This document shows positions 45,511-54,851 of a DNA stretch of 64,000 nucleotides, piece after piece. Position 1 is the stretch's first letter. The number at the start of each line of letters is the position of its first letter. The translations under genes were made by a program, and so were the position numbers. The stretch is from Halomonas sp. GD1P12 (GTDB taxonomy: Bacteria; Pseudomonadota; Gammaproteobacteria; Pseudomonadales; Halomonadaceae): positions 1,178,001 to 1,242,000 of the forward strand of contig NZ_CP107007.1 of the NCBI RefSeq assembly GCF_025725645.1, given 5' to 3'. The notes beneath the pieces were generated by a model. That model was given only the letters and a program-made list of their open reading frames with translations. It was not told the origin of the DNA and did no database searches.

Positions 45511-48500
45511 ATGAAACGTGCGGTTGGGAGATGGGTGGGTGGTTTGGCGCTGATGGCGCTGTTACTCGTCGTCACGGGCGCCAGCGCTTGGGCGGTCGAG
45601 GTCGAGGGCGTTCCGTCGCAGGAAGAGCTCAGTGAACGTCTTGACCAGCTAGAGGCGACGGAAGGGGAGTTAAGCACTCAGCAGGCAAGCGATCTTCAGT
45701 CGCTGCAAGCCTCGCTGGACGCCTATGAGCGCCTCGAGGCGATGGAGGAGCGTCTCGCCACCCTCGAGCAGCGCACCGATGACGCGCCCTCGACGCTGGC
45801 GCGTCTGGAGCGCGAGCTCGACGAAGCCGAACAGGCGCGTCAGGCGTTTAGTGCCGAAGACCTGAGCGACATGGCGCTATCGCGGTTGGAAAGCCGCCAG
45901 GCCGACGCGGTGGCCGCCCTGCAGCAGCTCCAGGGGCAGCTTGCCGACGCCAACTCCCAGCTGTTGGCCGCTCAGACTCTCCCCGAACGCGCGCAGCAGG
46001 CCATTTCCGATGCGCTCCAGCGAAGCGAACGCCTGCGCCGCGAGCTGGACGAGCGCGAGGCACTGCTCGACGACCGCCAGCTCTCGGCGCAAAACGATGC
46101 CGAACTGATTCAGCTTCGCTTGGGGCGGGCGCTGGCCGAGCGCGAAATCAGCCTCAACCAGCGTGAGCTCAGCGCCAACAGCCGCCTGCGCGAGTTGGCC
46201 CAGCGGCGTCGTGATCTTCTGTCGATGCAGATCGATGAAAAGGAGCAGCAGCTCAACCTGCTTCAGGGCGTGATCGACCGCCAGCGCCGGCTCGCCTCGG
46301 AACAGGCGATCGCCGATGCCGCCCGCGAGGACCCGCTGGTGGCCGAAGGGCACCCGGTGGTACTGAGCGCCCAGCAGATCAACCAGGCGTTGAGTCTCGA
46401 GCTTTTAAGAGCCACCGACCGTGCCAACGGCATCGTGCGTGAAAACATCGAGGCGCAGCGTCAGCTCGATCACGTGCGCCAGCTCCAGCGAAGCCTCAAC
46501 GAGCAGCTCGATGCCATTCGCGGCAGCCAGCTTCTGTCGCGCATTCTGGTCGAGCAGCGCCAGTCGCTGCCCAGCATCGCGCCCCGGCGCGATCTACAGG
46601 ACGAAATCGCCGACCTGCGCTTGAAGCAGTTCGATCTGGTGCGCCAGCGCGACCAGCTCAGACAGGGGGAGCGGCTGGCCAACCAGCGTCTGGAGGAGGC
46701 CGGGGTTGAAGTCACCGCCGGGCTCGTCGACTCTCTTTCAAGGCTCTACCAGTCCCGGCGCGAGCTCGTCGAGCAGCTCGAACAGGCTTACAGTGAGCTT
46801 TTGAGCGCGGCCATCGAGCTGCAGCTCAACCAGCAGCAGTTGTTGGAAATCTCGCGCACGTTGCGCTCGACCATTGACGAGCAGCTGTTCTGGGTAGCGA
46901 GCAGCCGCCCGCTGGATCTCACCTGGCTACGCCAGCTGCCGCAAAACCTGCGCATCGAGTGGCGTGAAGGCGAGTGGCGAAACCTTCTACCCACCCGCTG
47001 GCAGGGGCTTTCATGGCAGGTGCTCAGCGGCGCGCCACTGATGCTGATCAGCCTACTGTTGATCTTTCTCAGAGCGCGTATCAAGGCGCGGCTGGCGCTT
47101 CTTCATTCGCAGATCGGCCGGCTCAAAAGCGACACCCAGGGCCATACGCCCAAGGCGGTGCTACTCAACGCGCTGCTCGCCCTTCCCGGCCCGCTGGTAC
47201 TCGCCGGCGTCGGTCTGGGGCTCAAAACCACCGAGGGCACGGCGCTTCAAAGCCTGTCGATGGCGTTTTTGCAGCTGGCGCTGAGCTGGGGGGCGATCGC
47301 CTGGGGGCGTCGGCTTCTGGTGCCGGATGGTGTGGCCGAGCGCCACTTTACCTGGTCGGCGGGCTACAGCGCTCGGCTTCGCAAGCTTTTGGGCGGGCTT
47401 GGGCTGATGCTATCGCTGGTGCTGGTGATCGCGACGATCTCCGAGCCGATGCAGACGCCGCTGATCCAGCGGCCCATCGCGCTCCTGCTGTTGTTCGTGG
47501 CGTTAGCGGCGATGAGCTGGTGGCTGGCCCAGCTGATTCTCGCCCACGTGCCGTTTTTCGGCGTGCGCCTCTTCCGGCTGCTGCTGGGGCTTTCCATCGC
47601 CGCGGTGCCGCTGGTGCTGTTCAGCCTGGTGGCCTGGGGGTTCGAGTACACCGCGCTGCGCCTGGTGGGGCGCTTTGCCATGACGATCTACATTCTCGGG
47701 CTCTGGATCATCATCGAAGCCACCGTGGTGCGCAGTCTGGCCGTGGCGGCGCGTCGTCTTGCCTATCGCCGGGCGCTGGCGCGCCGCCGGGCCCAGGTGC
47801 AGGAGGGGGCCGAAGGCGGGCTCGAGGTGGTCGAAGAGCCGCCGCTGGACATGCACCAGATCAACAGCCAGTCGCTGCGTTTGTCCAAGCTGATTCTTCT
47901 GATCGGCTTCATGACGCTTTTGTACCTGGTGTGGTCGGATCTTCTCTCGGTGCTGGGCTATCTGGATCAGGTGTCGCTGTGGGACGCCGAAGAGGGCGAT
48001 ATCGTCGGCAATACGCTGTCGATCGCCGATCTGTTCACCGCGCTCTTCGTGGTGGCGGTGACCTTCATCATGGCGAGCAACCTGCCCGGACTACTGGAGG
48101 TGATGGTGCTCTCCAGGCTCTCGCTCAAGCAGGGCAGTTCCTATGCCATCACCTCGCTTCTCTCCTACACCATCGTAGGCACCGGGGTGGTCATGGCGCT
48201 GGCAACCCTGGGCGTTTCCTGGGACAAGCTGCAGTGGCTGGTGGCCGCGCTCAGCGTGGGGCTCGGCTTCGGGCTGCAGGAGATATTTGCCAACTTCATT
48301 TCGGGGCTGATCATCCTGTTCGAGCGCCCGATCCGTATCGGCGACACCATCACGCTTGGGAATTTGCACGGTACCGTTAGCCGGATCCGCATTCGCGCTA
48401 CCACGGTCACGGATTTCGATCGCAAGGAGATCATCATTCCCAACAAGACCTTCGTGACCGACCAGCTCATCAACTGGTCGCTTTCCGACAACGTCACGCG

Positions 48501-48846
48501 GGTGGTATTGACCTATGGCGTCTCCCACGGCTCGGATCTGGCGCGGGTTCATACGCTTTTGCGCCAGGCCGCCGATGAAAACGCGCGCATTCTGACCGAC
48601 CCGGAGCCTCAGGTCTTCTGCGTAAGCTACGGGCCGCACAGCCTGAATTTCGAGCTGCGCATCTTCGTCAACGACCTGCTCGACCGGCTCTTTGCTGCCG
48701 ACGAAGTGAACTGCCGGGTCGACGCGCTGTTTCGCGAGGCGGGCATTCGGGTGGCTTTCGAGCAGATGGACGTCTGGCTGCACCGCGACGAAAGCGAGCC
48801 GGTCAAGGTGCAGTCGGCCAACGTGCCGCCGCCCTCGACGGGCTAG
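45511..48846 (+). CDS. Potassium-linked mechanosensitive channel MscK/KefA type
   Basis: A 1111-residue large MscS-family channel that opens on hypo-osmotic shock. From the ATG at 45511 it has a signal peptide (MKRAVGRWVGGLALMALLLVVTGASAWA), then about 430 residues of periplasmic coiled coil (LEQRTDDAPSTLARLERELD etc.), several membrane helices (about 500-860) and the MscS core at about 860-1080: GLGFGLQEIFANFISG pore helix and NLHGTVSRIRIRATTVTDFD beta domain. An upstream in-frame ATG (45430) would bury the signal peptide, so 45511 is better. Halophiles moving between salinities need such valves. Convergent with tlyA. Confidence 0.93.
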   Translation: MKRAVGRWVGGLALMALLLVVTGASAWAVEVEGVPSQEELSERLDQLEATEGELSTQQASDLQSLQASLDAYERLEAMEERLATLEQRTDDAPSTLARLERELDEAEQARQAFSAEDLSDMALSRLESRQADAVAALQQLQGQLADANSQLLAAQTLPERAQQAISDALQRSERLRRELDEREALLDDRQLSAQNDAELIQLRLGRALAEREISLNQRELSANSRLRELAQRRRDLLSMQIDEKEQQLNLLQGVIDRQRRLASEQAIADAAREDPLVAEGHPVVLSAQQINQALSLELLRATDRANGIVRENIEAQRQLDHVRQLQRSLNEQLDAIRGSQLLSRILVEQRQSLPSIAPRRDLQDEIADLRLKQFDLVRQRDQLRQGERLANQRLEEAGVEVTAGLVDSLSRLYQSRRELVEQLEQAYSELLSAAIELQLNQQQLLEISRTLRSTIDEQLFWVASSRPLDLTWLRQLPQNLRIEWREGEWRNLLPTRWQGLSWQVLSGAPLMLISLLLIFLRARIKARLALLHSQIGRLKSDTQGHTPKAVLLNALLALPGPLVLAGVGLGLKTTEGTALQSLSMAFLQLALSWGAIAWGRRLLVPDGVAERHFTWSAGYSARLRKLLGGLGLMLSLVLVIATISEPMQTPLIQRPIALLLLFVALAAMSWWLAQLILAHVPFFGVRLFRLLLGLSIAAVPLVLFSLVAWGFEYTALRLVGRFAMTIYILGLWIIIEATVVRSLAVAARRLAYRRALARRRAQVQEGAEGGLEVVEEPPLDMHQINSQSLRLSKLILLIGFMTLLYLVWSDLLSVLGYLDQVSLWDAEEGDIVGNTLSIADLFTALFVVAVTFIMASNLPGLLEVMVLSRLSLKQGSSYAITSLLSYTIVGTGVVMALATLGVSWDKLQWLVAALSVGLGFGLQEIFANFISGLIILFERPIRIGDTITLGNLHGTVSRIRIRATTVTDFDRKEIIIPNKTFVTDQLINWSLSDNVTRVVLTYGVSHGSDLARVHTLLRQAADENARILTDPEPQVFCVSYGPHSLNFELRIFVNDLLDRLFAADEVNCRVDALFREAGIRVAFEQMDVWLHRDESEPVKVQSANVPPPSTG

Positions 48847-48892
48847 CGGGCGGCCTTTTCGTTGGGGCCCTGAATGTTCTTGTCCTGCTTGC

Positions 48893-49645
48893 TCAGGCCT
48901 TGCTCGCCAACAGCAAAAACTCCCGATTGCCGTCGCCGCCGGTGATCGGGCTCTCCTGCCAGTGGCTTATCTCAAAACCGCTTTCCTCGCAGCACCGGCG
49001 AATGCGCCGCTCGACCTCCATAAAGCGCCTTGCGTCCTGCACCACGCCGCGCTTATCGAGCGCCCCGGGGTCGAGCTCGAACTGCGGTTTCACCAGCGAT
49101 AATAGCCGGCCACCCGGGGGCAGCAGCGTTGCGATCTCGGGGATGATCAGCGTTTGCGAGATGAACGAGACGTCCATGACCGCGACGCCGATCGGCCGCT
49201 CTGACAGCGCCTCAAGAAGCGCTTGCGAGCTGCTCATCGAGCGGGCGTTCAAGCCTTCCAGACAGCGCACCCGCGCATCCGCGCGAAGCGCCGGGTCGAG
49301 CTGGCCGTGGCCGACCTCCACGCCGATGACGTGGCGCGCACCAAAGCGCAGGGCGCAGTCGGTGAAACCACCGGTAGACTGACCCACATCGAGCACCCCA
49401 ATGTCATCGAGGCGAAGCCCAAGCGTCTGGAGCACGCCTTCGAGCTTGAGCCCGGCCCGAGAGACGTAGCGCTCTTCCGGGTCGTCGTCGATGACAAAGC
49501 GCGTCTCGGGTGGCCAGGGTTGGGAGGCGCGGGTCAGCGGAGTGCCATCTTCAAGGCGGACCCGGCCGTTTTTGATCAGGCGCTGGGCGCGGGTGCGGGA
49601 GCTGGCGAGGCCCAAAGTCGCCAGCAGCTGGTCGAGTCGCATCAT
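48893..49645 (-). CDS. TlyA-family rRNA 2'-O-methyltransferase
   Basis: A 250-residue TlyA-type protein with an N-terminal S4 RNA-binding domain (MMRLDQLLATLGLASSRTRAQRLIKNGRVRLEDG) and a Rossmann methyltransferase domain with SAM motif DVGQSTGGFTD and catalytic-type Lys in VKPQFEL. TlyA in mycobacteria methylates 16S and 23S rRNA and affects capreomycin sensitivity; some relatives are called hemolysin A without good support. It is on the same strand as the ATP-grasp and papain-like genes upstream, with a 44-base gap. Confidence 0.93.
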   Translation of the reverse strand: MMRLDQLLATLGLASSRTRAQRLIKNGRVRLEDGTPLTRASQPWPPETRFVIDDDPEERYVSRAGLKLEGVLQTLGLRLDDIGVLDVGQSTGGFTDCALRFGARHVIGVEVGHGQLDPALRADARVRCLEGLNARSMSSSQALLEALSERPIGVAVMDVSFISQTLIIPEIATLLPPGGRLLSLVKPQFELDPGALDKRGVVQDARRFMEVERRIRRCCEESGFEISHWQESPITGGDGNREFLLLASKA

Positions 49646-49689
49646 ATCGGGGGAGTAAATGGTTCGTTAGCGGTTGGATGAGTGGCTTT

Positions 49690-51687
49690 TTAGCATTCGA
49701 GTTCTGGCAGGCGCGGCTCGCCCCAGCTTCGGTGCAGGTAGCCCGTGACCCGCTCGAGCACGTCCTGAGAGACCGTGGCCGGCTCGCCGCGCTCCAGCGG
49801 GTCGTAGTGATAGATGTAAAGGCGCGAGACGAACTGCTCGAACGGCAGCGAGGCCTCGCCGAAGCGCTCGCCAAACCCGGCGGTGCTCACGCGCACGCCG
49901 TCGCCCCAATCCTGGCCGCTGTCGTTGTTGGGGTTGAAGAAGTAGACACGCATGGTGTCGGTCGGGTCGAGCGAGGCGCGAAGAATGGTGATGGCGTGCC
50001 AGCCCACGAAGCGTCCGGCGCTGTCGGTCACGGCGATGCCCGCGGGCTGGGGGTGAATCAGCGGCTGGTTGCCGTTGTAGAACGGATGGTAGCTGGCGTA
50101 GAAGTGGCGAATGAAGCGTTCGACCTCGACGAGCCGGCCGCTTTGTACATCGACGTTGATACGAAACCCGCGCCCGGACCACCAGCCGTGAAACTCCGGG
50201 TTGACCCAGCGGTGCGGGTCGCCTTCACGCCCGATACAGCGCCGCCCCATCTCGGCGTAGATGCGATCCAGGTGCGGCACCACGATCAGCGAGACCGGGT
50301 CCAGGTCCATGGGAAGGGAGGTGGCCACACCCGCGCCGCTCTCTCTGGACGAGATCGGCTGGCCTTCGAAGTGCATGATGATTTCATCGTCTCGCGTCGC
50401 CCAGGCCACCATTTGCAGCAGGTAGTCCGGGTCGTTGTAGGCCCACATCGAAAGCGCCCGCGCCGACTGGCAGGTCGGGTTGTTGCCCTGGCCCACGCCC
50501 AGCGGTAGCCCTAAAAGGCACAGCACGCCCTCCATGAGCCGCGCGTGGGGGCTCACCTCGTTGCCGTAGGTCGCGCTCAACCGTGCTTTGGCTGGCGGTG
50601 ATAGCGCCAGATTGAGCTGACGCCACATTGCCGGGGCCACCGGCGGCTGATAGAGAATCCCACGCTCGAGCATCAACGCGAGGCCGTACACCGCCTGAGC
50701 AGTTGCGGGGTAGACGCTTTCGCGAATCAGCGCGTGCACCAGCTCGCGGTAGCACAGCAGACAGTCCCGCCCGGTGGAAGAGAGCCCGAGCGCTTCGCTG
50801 ATCAGGTAATCGCTTTCATCGAGACAAAAGCGCATCAGCACAGCGTGGTAGGGCGACACCAGCCCGGTGTCGTGCATGGCGCGGGCAAAGCCGGTGGCTT
50901 CGGCCTGCAGCGCGGCGCTGTCCATGCCGGCCAGCCGCGTCTGAAACACCTCGACGCCCGGATCCTCGCGGCACGCCTGGGTGGGGCCAAACAGGGAGCT
51001 GACCAGCCGGTCAGCGCCCTGGCCGCTCGCGCCGAGATCGATCGATGGGTCGGCCTGGCACAGCGCGATGTGGGTAATCATCTGCTTAATGCCGTCGACC
51101 TGCACCGGGCGCTGCTGAAGAATGCGCCAGATTTCGTCGATCAGCCGGTCGATGATGTGCTCGTAGCCGATTCGCCCGGCCAGATGCTGAAAAAGCGCCC
51201 GCGGAATCGCCGCCAGTCTGCCCTGGGTTTCGCGCTCGGCCTCGGTTGGCGCGCCGAACAGTAGCGTCAGGTTGAGCGCCATGACCTGGGTGAGGTGTTG
51301 GTGCGCCTGCGCCTGGGTGATCAGCGGATGATCGAGCTCGCCTTTGGCCACGGCCAGAAGGCGCAGCTCGCTGAGCGCCTCGATCACCAGGGCGTGGGCG
51401 TGGGCGCTTTTGAGCGAAAAGGCAGCAAGGGCGGGCTGGAGATACTGCGGGGTTTCCCAGTCGGAGCCCTGGAACACGGCGGCGGATTCAAACGTCGCGG
51501 CGCGCGCCTCGCAGGCCTGGCAGCCGCCTGGTTGCAGCAGCACGCGGCGGGCGGTATCCAGAACGCGGGGGAGCTTGTCGGGCCGGGCGAAGGCGGGAGC
51601 GTCCTCGAGCCTTTTAAGCGCATCGTCCAGCTTTTCCAAAAGTCCCCTCAGCAGAGGGGACGAAGTTTGATCATCGGCGGTCGTCAC
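49690..51687 (-). CDS. Uncharacterised 665-residue protein with papain-like Cys/His/Asn pattern
   Basis: I do not recognise a family. The N-terminal 380 residues are helical and carry a CQAC pair (56-59). The C-terminal part has a pattern like papain-fold cysteine peptidases: Q400-G-x4-C406 (GVGQGNNPTCQ; Gln to Cys spacing of six as in papain), H564 in GWHAITI and Asn585/Asn587/Asp589 in YFFNPNNDSGQDWG, the last resembling the NSWG of papain. The His-Asn spacing is plausible but the Cys-to-His distance (158) is large, so this is an inference; it could be a transferase-like or inactive relative. The GTG start at 51687 has AAAGGAG six bases upstream. It follows the ATP-grasp gene by 30 bases and likely shares its transcript. 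Confidence 0.8.
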   Translation of the reverse strand: MTTADDQTSSPLLRGLLEKLDDALKRLEDAPAFARPDKLPRVLDTARRVLLQPGGCQACEARAATFESAAVFQGSDWETPQYLQPALAAFSLKSAHAHALVIEALSELRLLAVAKGELDHPLITQAQAHQHLTQVMALNLTLLFGAPTEAERETQGRLAAIPRALFQHLAGRIGYEHIIDRLIDEIWRILQQRPVQVDGIKQMITHIALCQADPSIDLGASGQGADRLVSSLFGPTQACREDPGVEVFQTRLAGMDSAALQAEATGFARAMHDTGLVSPYHAVLMRFCLDESDYLISEALGLSSTGRDCLLCYRELVHALIRESVYPATAQAVYGLALMLERGILYQPPVAPAMWRQLNLALSPPAKARLSATYGNEVSPHARLMEGVLCLLGLPLGVGQGNNPTCQSARALSMWAYNDPDYLLQMVAWATRDDEIIMHFEGQPISSRESGAGVATSLPMDLDPVSLIVVPHLDRIYAEMGRRCIGREGDPHRWVNPEFHGWWSGRGFRINVDVQSGRLVEVERFIRHFYASYHPFYNGNQPLIHPQPAGIAVTDSAGRFVGWHAITILRASLDPTDTMRVYFFNPNNDSGQDWGDGVRVSTAGFGERFGEASLPFEQFVSRLYIYHYDPLERGEPATVSQDVLERVTGYLHRSWGEPRLPELEC

Positions 51688-51717
51688 AGCGACTCCTTTT
51701 CCCTGCAGTCGCGGGGA

Positions 51718-52941
51718 TTATACATAGAAGTCGAGGTCTTCCTGATGTTTTAGCAGATCGCGAAGCGTGTGGGCGTCGTCGCCGCGAAAATAGATAAGCC
51801 CCCAGTGGGTGCCGAAGGCGGTGCGCTTGGTGACCGTTTCTTCGACCGGCGAGGTAAGCTCGTGTGACTCGAAGTAGGGGTGATCCTCGGTCTCCTCCGG
51901 AATCTCCAGGCGGCTGACCACGCGTCGGCGGGGGTAGACGCCGAAGCAGCCGGCGAAGCCGTCGGCATCGACCACTTCCTTGGGAAAGAAGGCGGCGACC
52001 TCTTCCGGCGTGGTTTTGGGGTCGAATACCAGCATCGAGGCCTGGTAGGCGTTGAAGCCGTAAACGCGCTCGAGCAGTTCGAACACCTTGAAGCCCGGTG
52101 GGCGGTAGGCGACTTCCCCAAAGTACATCTCGCCGTCGCTGGTGACGAAGTACTCCGGGTGAATCAGGCCGAACTCGATGTCGAAGGTCTTGATGAGCTT
52201 CTCGATCTGTTGGGTGATCTGTTCGCGATACTTTTCGAGCTCCGGCGAGGCGGGCACGAACACCGAATAACCCAGGGTCACGTACTCGGAAATGTTCAAA
52301 AAGGCGATCTTGCCGTTATGAATCCACGCCTCGACGGCGAACTCCCAGCCGTCCAGGTGCGACTCCATCAGGACCGGGAATTCCTCTTCCGGAATCGAAT
52401 CGATTTCATCCGGGGTGCGAATCACGCGGTGGCCAAGACATCCGGCCTTATCGAAGGCCTTGAGGTGAATAGGGTCGTTGGGGTCGCCGTCGAGCTTCAA
52501 AAGCGTTTGGTTGACGCGCTTCAAAAAGCGGATGACGTCTTCCTTATCGTGGGCTTCTTCGAAAATGCCCACGCGAATGCCTCCCAGCTGTGCCCGGCGC
52601 TTCATCAGGGCCTTGTCGCGTAGCAATAGCGACTGGCCGTAAAGGCGCGGATTGTCGAGCAGCAGCGAGTTGATCGCGCCGGCCCACTCCACGGTCTCTT
52701 CGAACAGCGGGATGGCGACGTCAACGCCTTTCTCTTTCAGGGTTTCGGCGATTTCGAGCGAGCGGTCGTTGAGACGCTCGAAGTTCCAGGCCACGTGGGG
52801 AATGTTGTGCTGTTGGCAATACTCTTCGGCCCAGTCCGGGGCGACCACGATGTAGCGGCGGTCGAACTTCTCCGCCGCTTCGATGGCGTTCAGGCTCCAA
52901 CCCAGTAGGGCGATATACCCCTTGCTCGAATCCTTTTCCAT
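51718..52941 (-). CDS. ATP-grasp domain enzyme
   Basis: A 407-residue ATP-grasp protein, expected to join a carboxylate to an amine or similar nucleophile through an acyl-phosphate. The start at 52941 (MEKDSSKGYIALLGW) has CAGGAG nearby; a longer frame is not needed. An N-terminal Rossmann-like domain (about 1-105) is followed by the ATP-grasp core: LLLRDKALMKRRAQLGG (about 105), the HLDGWEFAVEAWIHNGKI strand and GEVAYRPPG (276-283), which sits where metal-binding Glu and Asn residues are usually found in E-x-N-x-R-x-x-G motifs. Substrate is unknown. It lies just upstream of the papain-like gene; the pair may make or process an amide-bonded product. Confidence 0.88.
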   Translation of the reverse strand: MEKDSSKGYIALLGWSLNAIEAAEKFDRRYIVVAPDWAEEYCQQHNIPHVAWNFERLNDRSLEIAETLKEKGVDVAIPLFEETVEWAGAINSLLLDNPRLYGQSLLLRDKALMKRRAQLGGIRVGIFEEAHDKEDVIRFLKRVNQTLLKLDGDPNDPIHLKAFDKAGCLGHRVIRTPDEIDSIPEEEFPVLMESHLDGWEFAVEAWIHNGKIAFLNISEYVTLGYSVFVPASPELEKYREQITQQIEKLIKTFDIEFGLIHPEYFVTSDGEMYFGEVAYRPPGFKVFELLERVYGFNAYQASMLVFDPKTTPEEVAAFFPKEVVDADGFAGCFGVYPRRRVVSRLEIPEETEDHPYFESHELTSPVEETVTKRTAFGTHWGLIYFRGDDAHTLRDLLKHQEDLDFYV

Positions 52942-53141
52942 GCTGGTAACTCCTGTGGGGAAAAAACCGTCTGCATTGACGCCACCATACACACTCGGTC
53001 ACCCAAACAATACCCGAGCCGCCGCCCTGAAAAAGGGGAGTAACGCGTAAAACGTGCACGCGGCAGTAAAGGGCAAGCCCAGAGTTATGATAGTCTAGGA
53101 TCGAGTTTTTGACCTTTAAACGCCAAGAGGACGACGCCAGA

Positions 53142-53471
53142 ATGGCGCCCAAGCCAATCTATCGGGTAGTGGTTCACCAGCAGGGTGAAGTGTGGGATTT
53201 ATACGTCAGAGAGATCTTTCAAAGCGAACTCTGGGGCTTTATTGAAGTCGAGGAGTTTGTCTTTGACGATGTTTCGCGGGTGGTGGTCGACCCGGGCGCT
53301 GAAAAACTGCAGCGCACCTTCGAGGGCGTCAAGCGAAGCTACCTGCCGCTCAACGCCATCGTGCGGATCGACGAAGTCGAGCGTGAAGGCCCGCTGAAAG
53401 TCGTCAAAAGCGATAGCCGCGTCGCGGAATTTACTCGTCCCTTCCCGCTGCCACCTCGCGGTGAAAGGTAA
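53142..53471 (+). CDS. DUF1820 family protein
   Basis: A 109-residue cytosolic protein matching DUF1820: PIYRVVVHQQGEVWDLYVREIFQSELWGFIEVEEFVFD is characteristic. Function is unknown. The ATG at 53142 (MAPKPIYRVV) has AGAGGA about 11 bases upstream; a longer frame would start with a TTG. It begins a same-strand run to the SH3 protein and TPMT, divergent from the ATP-grasp gene across a 200-base gap. Confidence 0.88.
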   Translation: MAPKPIYRVVVHQQGEVWDLYVREIFQSELWGFIEVEEFVFDDVSRVVVDPGAEKLQRTFEGVKRSYLPLNAIVRIDEVEREGPLKVVKSDSRVAEFTRPFPLPPRGER

Positions 53472-53539
53472 GCGTACGGGCGCGCCTTCCTTTGGGCAAC
53501 GATGCTCGACGTACGTGTTTTTTGATCAGGATGTTAGTC

Positions 53540-54175
53540 ATGCAAGTAAAAAAGTCTCGTTTCATGGGTTGTCTGGCGAGTGCCGGTTTATTGATGGGTG
53601 GGGCAAGCTCTACGGCGCTCGCCCAAAACGATAGTCAGGCCTGGGTCAGCGAAGAGCTCAGCACCTTCGTGCGTAGCGGCCCTACCGACGGCTACCGTAT
53701 CGTGGGAACGCTCAACGCCGGCGAAGAGGTCGAGGTGCTCGAAGAGAGCGGCGACTACACCCGCGTACGCGGAAGCGGCGGTGACGCCGTATGGGTACTC
53801 AGCGACGAACTGCAGCAAACCCCGAGCGCCCGCGAGCAGCTTCCCGAACTCGAAGACCAGGTCGGTGAACTCACCCAGGAGCTCGACGGTATCAACGATA
53901 CCTGGGAGGAGCGCGTCTCCTCGATGCGTGAGACGCTTGAGGTACGCGAGCAGCGTATCACCGAGCTCGAAGCGCGCAACCGCGAGCTCGAAAGCGTAAC
54001 CGATCAGTCTCGCCAGCAGGTGCGCGCGCTCGAGGCCCGCCTGGACACCCAGGAAGAGGATCTTTTGATGCGCTATTTCATGTACGGAGGCGGCGTGGCC
54101 GGGGCCGGGCTTCTGGTGGGGCTGATCGTGCCGCACCTGCCGCGCCGGCGTAAAAAACGCGACCGCTGGTTCTAA
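53540..54175 (+). CDS. TIGR04211-like SH3-domain membrane protein
   Basis: A 211-residue protein with an N-terminal signal (MQVKKSRFMGCLASAGLLMGGASSTALAQ), a bacterial SH3 domain (about 33-90: WVSEELSTFVRSGPTDGYRIVGTLNAGEEVEVLEESGDYTRVR), a coiled coil of about 70 residues (ELEDQVGELTQELDGINDTWEER...) and a C-terminal membrane helix with basic tail. This is the YgiM-like layout, periplasmic with a membrane anchor. The start at 53540 is preferred; 53531 is close and possible. Function is unknown. Confidence 0.87.
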   Translation: MQVKKSRFMGCLASAGLLMGGASSTALAQNDSQAWVSEELSTFVRSGPTDGYRIVGTLNAGEEVEVLEESGDYTRVRGSGGDAVWVLSDELQQTPSAREQLPELEDQVGELTQELDGINDTWEERVSSMRETLEVREQRITELEARNRELESVTDQSRQQVRALEARLDTQEEDLLMRYFMYGGGVAGAGLLVGLIVPHLPRRRKKRDRWF

Positions 54176-54196
54176 GCGCCCAGCCAAGAGGTATCG

Positions 54197-54826
54197 ATGG
54201 AGAACGCGTGGCGCAAGCGCTGGCAAGAAGGGCGTATCGGCTTTCACCAATCGGTGACTCACCCGGCGCTGGTTCGACACTGGCCGGATTTGAACGTCGC
54301 CCAAAACGCCAGAGTGCTGGTACCGCTGTGCGGTAAAAGCCTGGACATGCGCTGGCTTGCCGAGCGCGGCCATGCGGTACTCGGCATCGAGCTCGCCCCG
54401 GAAGCGGTGGCGCAGTTTTTAGCGCAGCGCCCGCTTGGAGTGTCGCGCTACCGCCAGACCGGGTTCGATATTGCCCGCCAGGCCAATGTCGAGCTTTGGT
54501 GCGGCGACTTTTTCCATCTTACCCGCCGCCAGGCCTCGCAGCTCGACGCGTTTTTCGACCGCGCCGCGCTGATCGCGCTGCCCCCGGCCACCCGGGCGCG
54601 CTACGCGTTTCATCTGGCGCAGCTTTTGCCGCCCGGGGCGGCAGGGCTTTTGATCAGCGTGACCCACGAAAATGGCGAGGAAGGCCCGCCCTACAGCGTA
54701 GCGGAAGAGGAGATTCGACGGCTTTTGTCGCCCAACTTTGCGCTGACGCTGCTGGAACAACGTGAGGCGGACGCGCGCGGCGTCAGCGAGCAGGTGTGGG
54801 CGCTCAAGCGGCGCGGGCCGGCGTGA
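54197..54826 (+). CDS. tpm: Thiopurine S-methyltransferase family
   Basis: SAM-dependent methyltransferase of the TPMT family, often linked in bacteria to selenium or tellurium detoxification. The 209 residues show the family start (WRKRWQEGRIGFHQSVTHPAL) and SAM segment VLVPLCGKSLDMRWLAERGHAVLGIELAPEAV. The AAGAGG ribosome binding site is close to the ATG. It is on the same strand as the SH3 protein with a 21-base gap and convergent with the YajG-like gene. Confidence 0.92.
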   Translation: MENAWRKRWQEGRIGFHQSVTHPALVRHWPDLNVAQNARVLVPLCGKSLDMRWLAERGHAVLGIELAPEAVAQFLAQRPLGVSRYRQTGFDIARQANVELWCGDFFHLTRRQASQLDAFFDRAALIALPPATRARYAFHLAQLLPPGAAGLLISVTHENGEEGPPYSVAEEEIRRLLSPNFALTLLEQREADARGVSEQVWALKRRGPA

Positions 54827-54851
54827 CCCGCGCCTTCAGGTAGCGGCGCGG

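Noticed and set aside
46974..48380. Plus-strand 468-codon frame inside mscK
   Set aside because: Out-of-frame with the MscS-family gene, low-complexity Gly/Ala/Arg composition typical of shadow frames.
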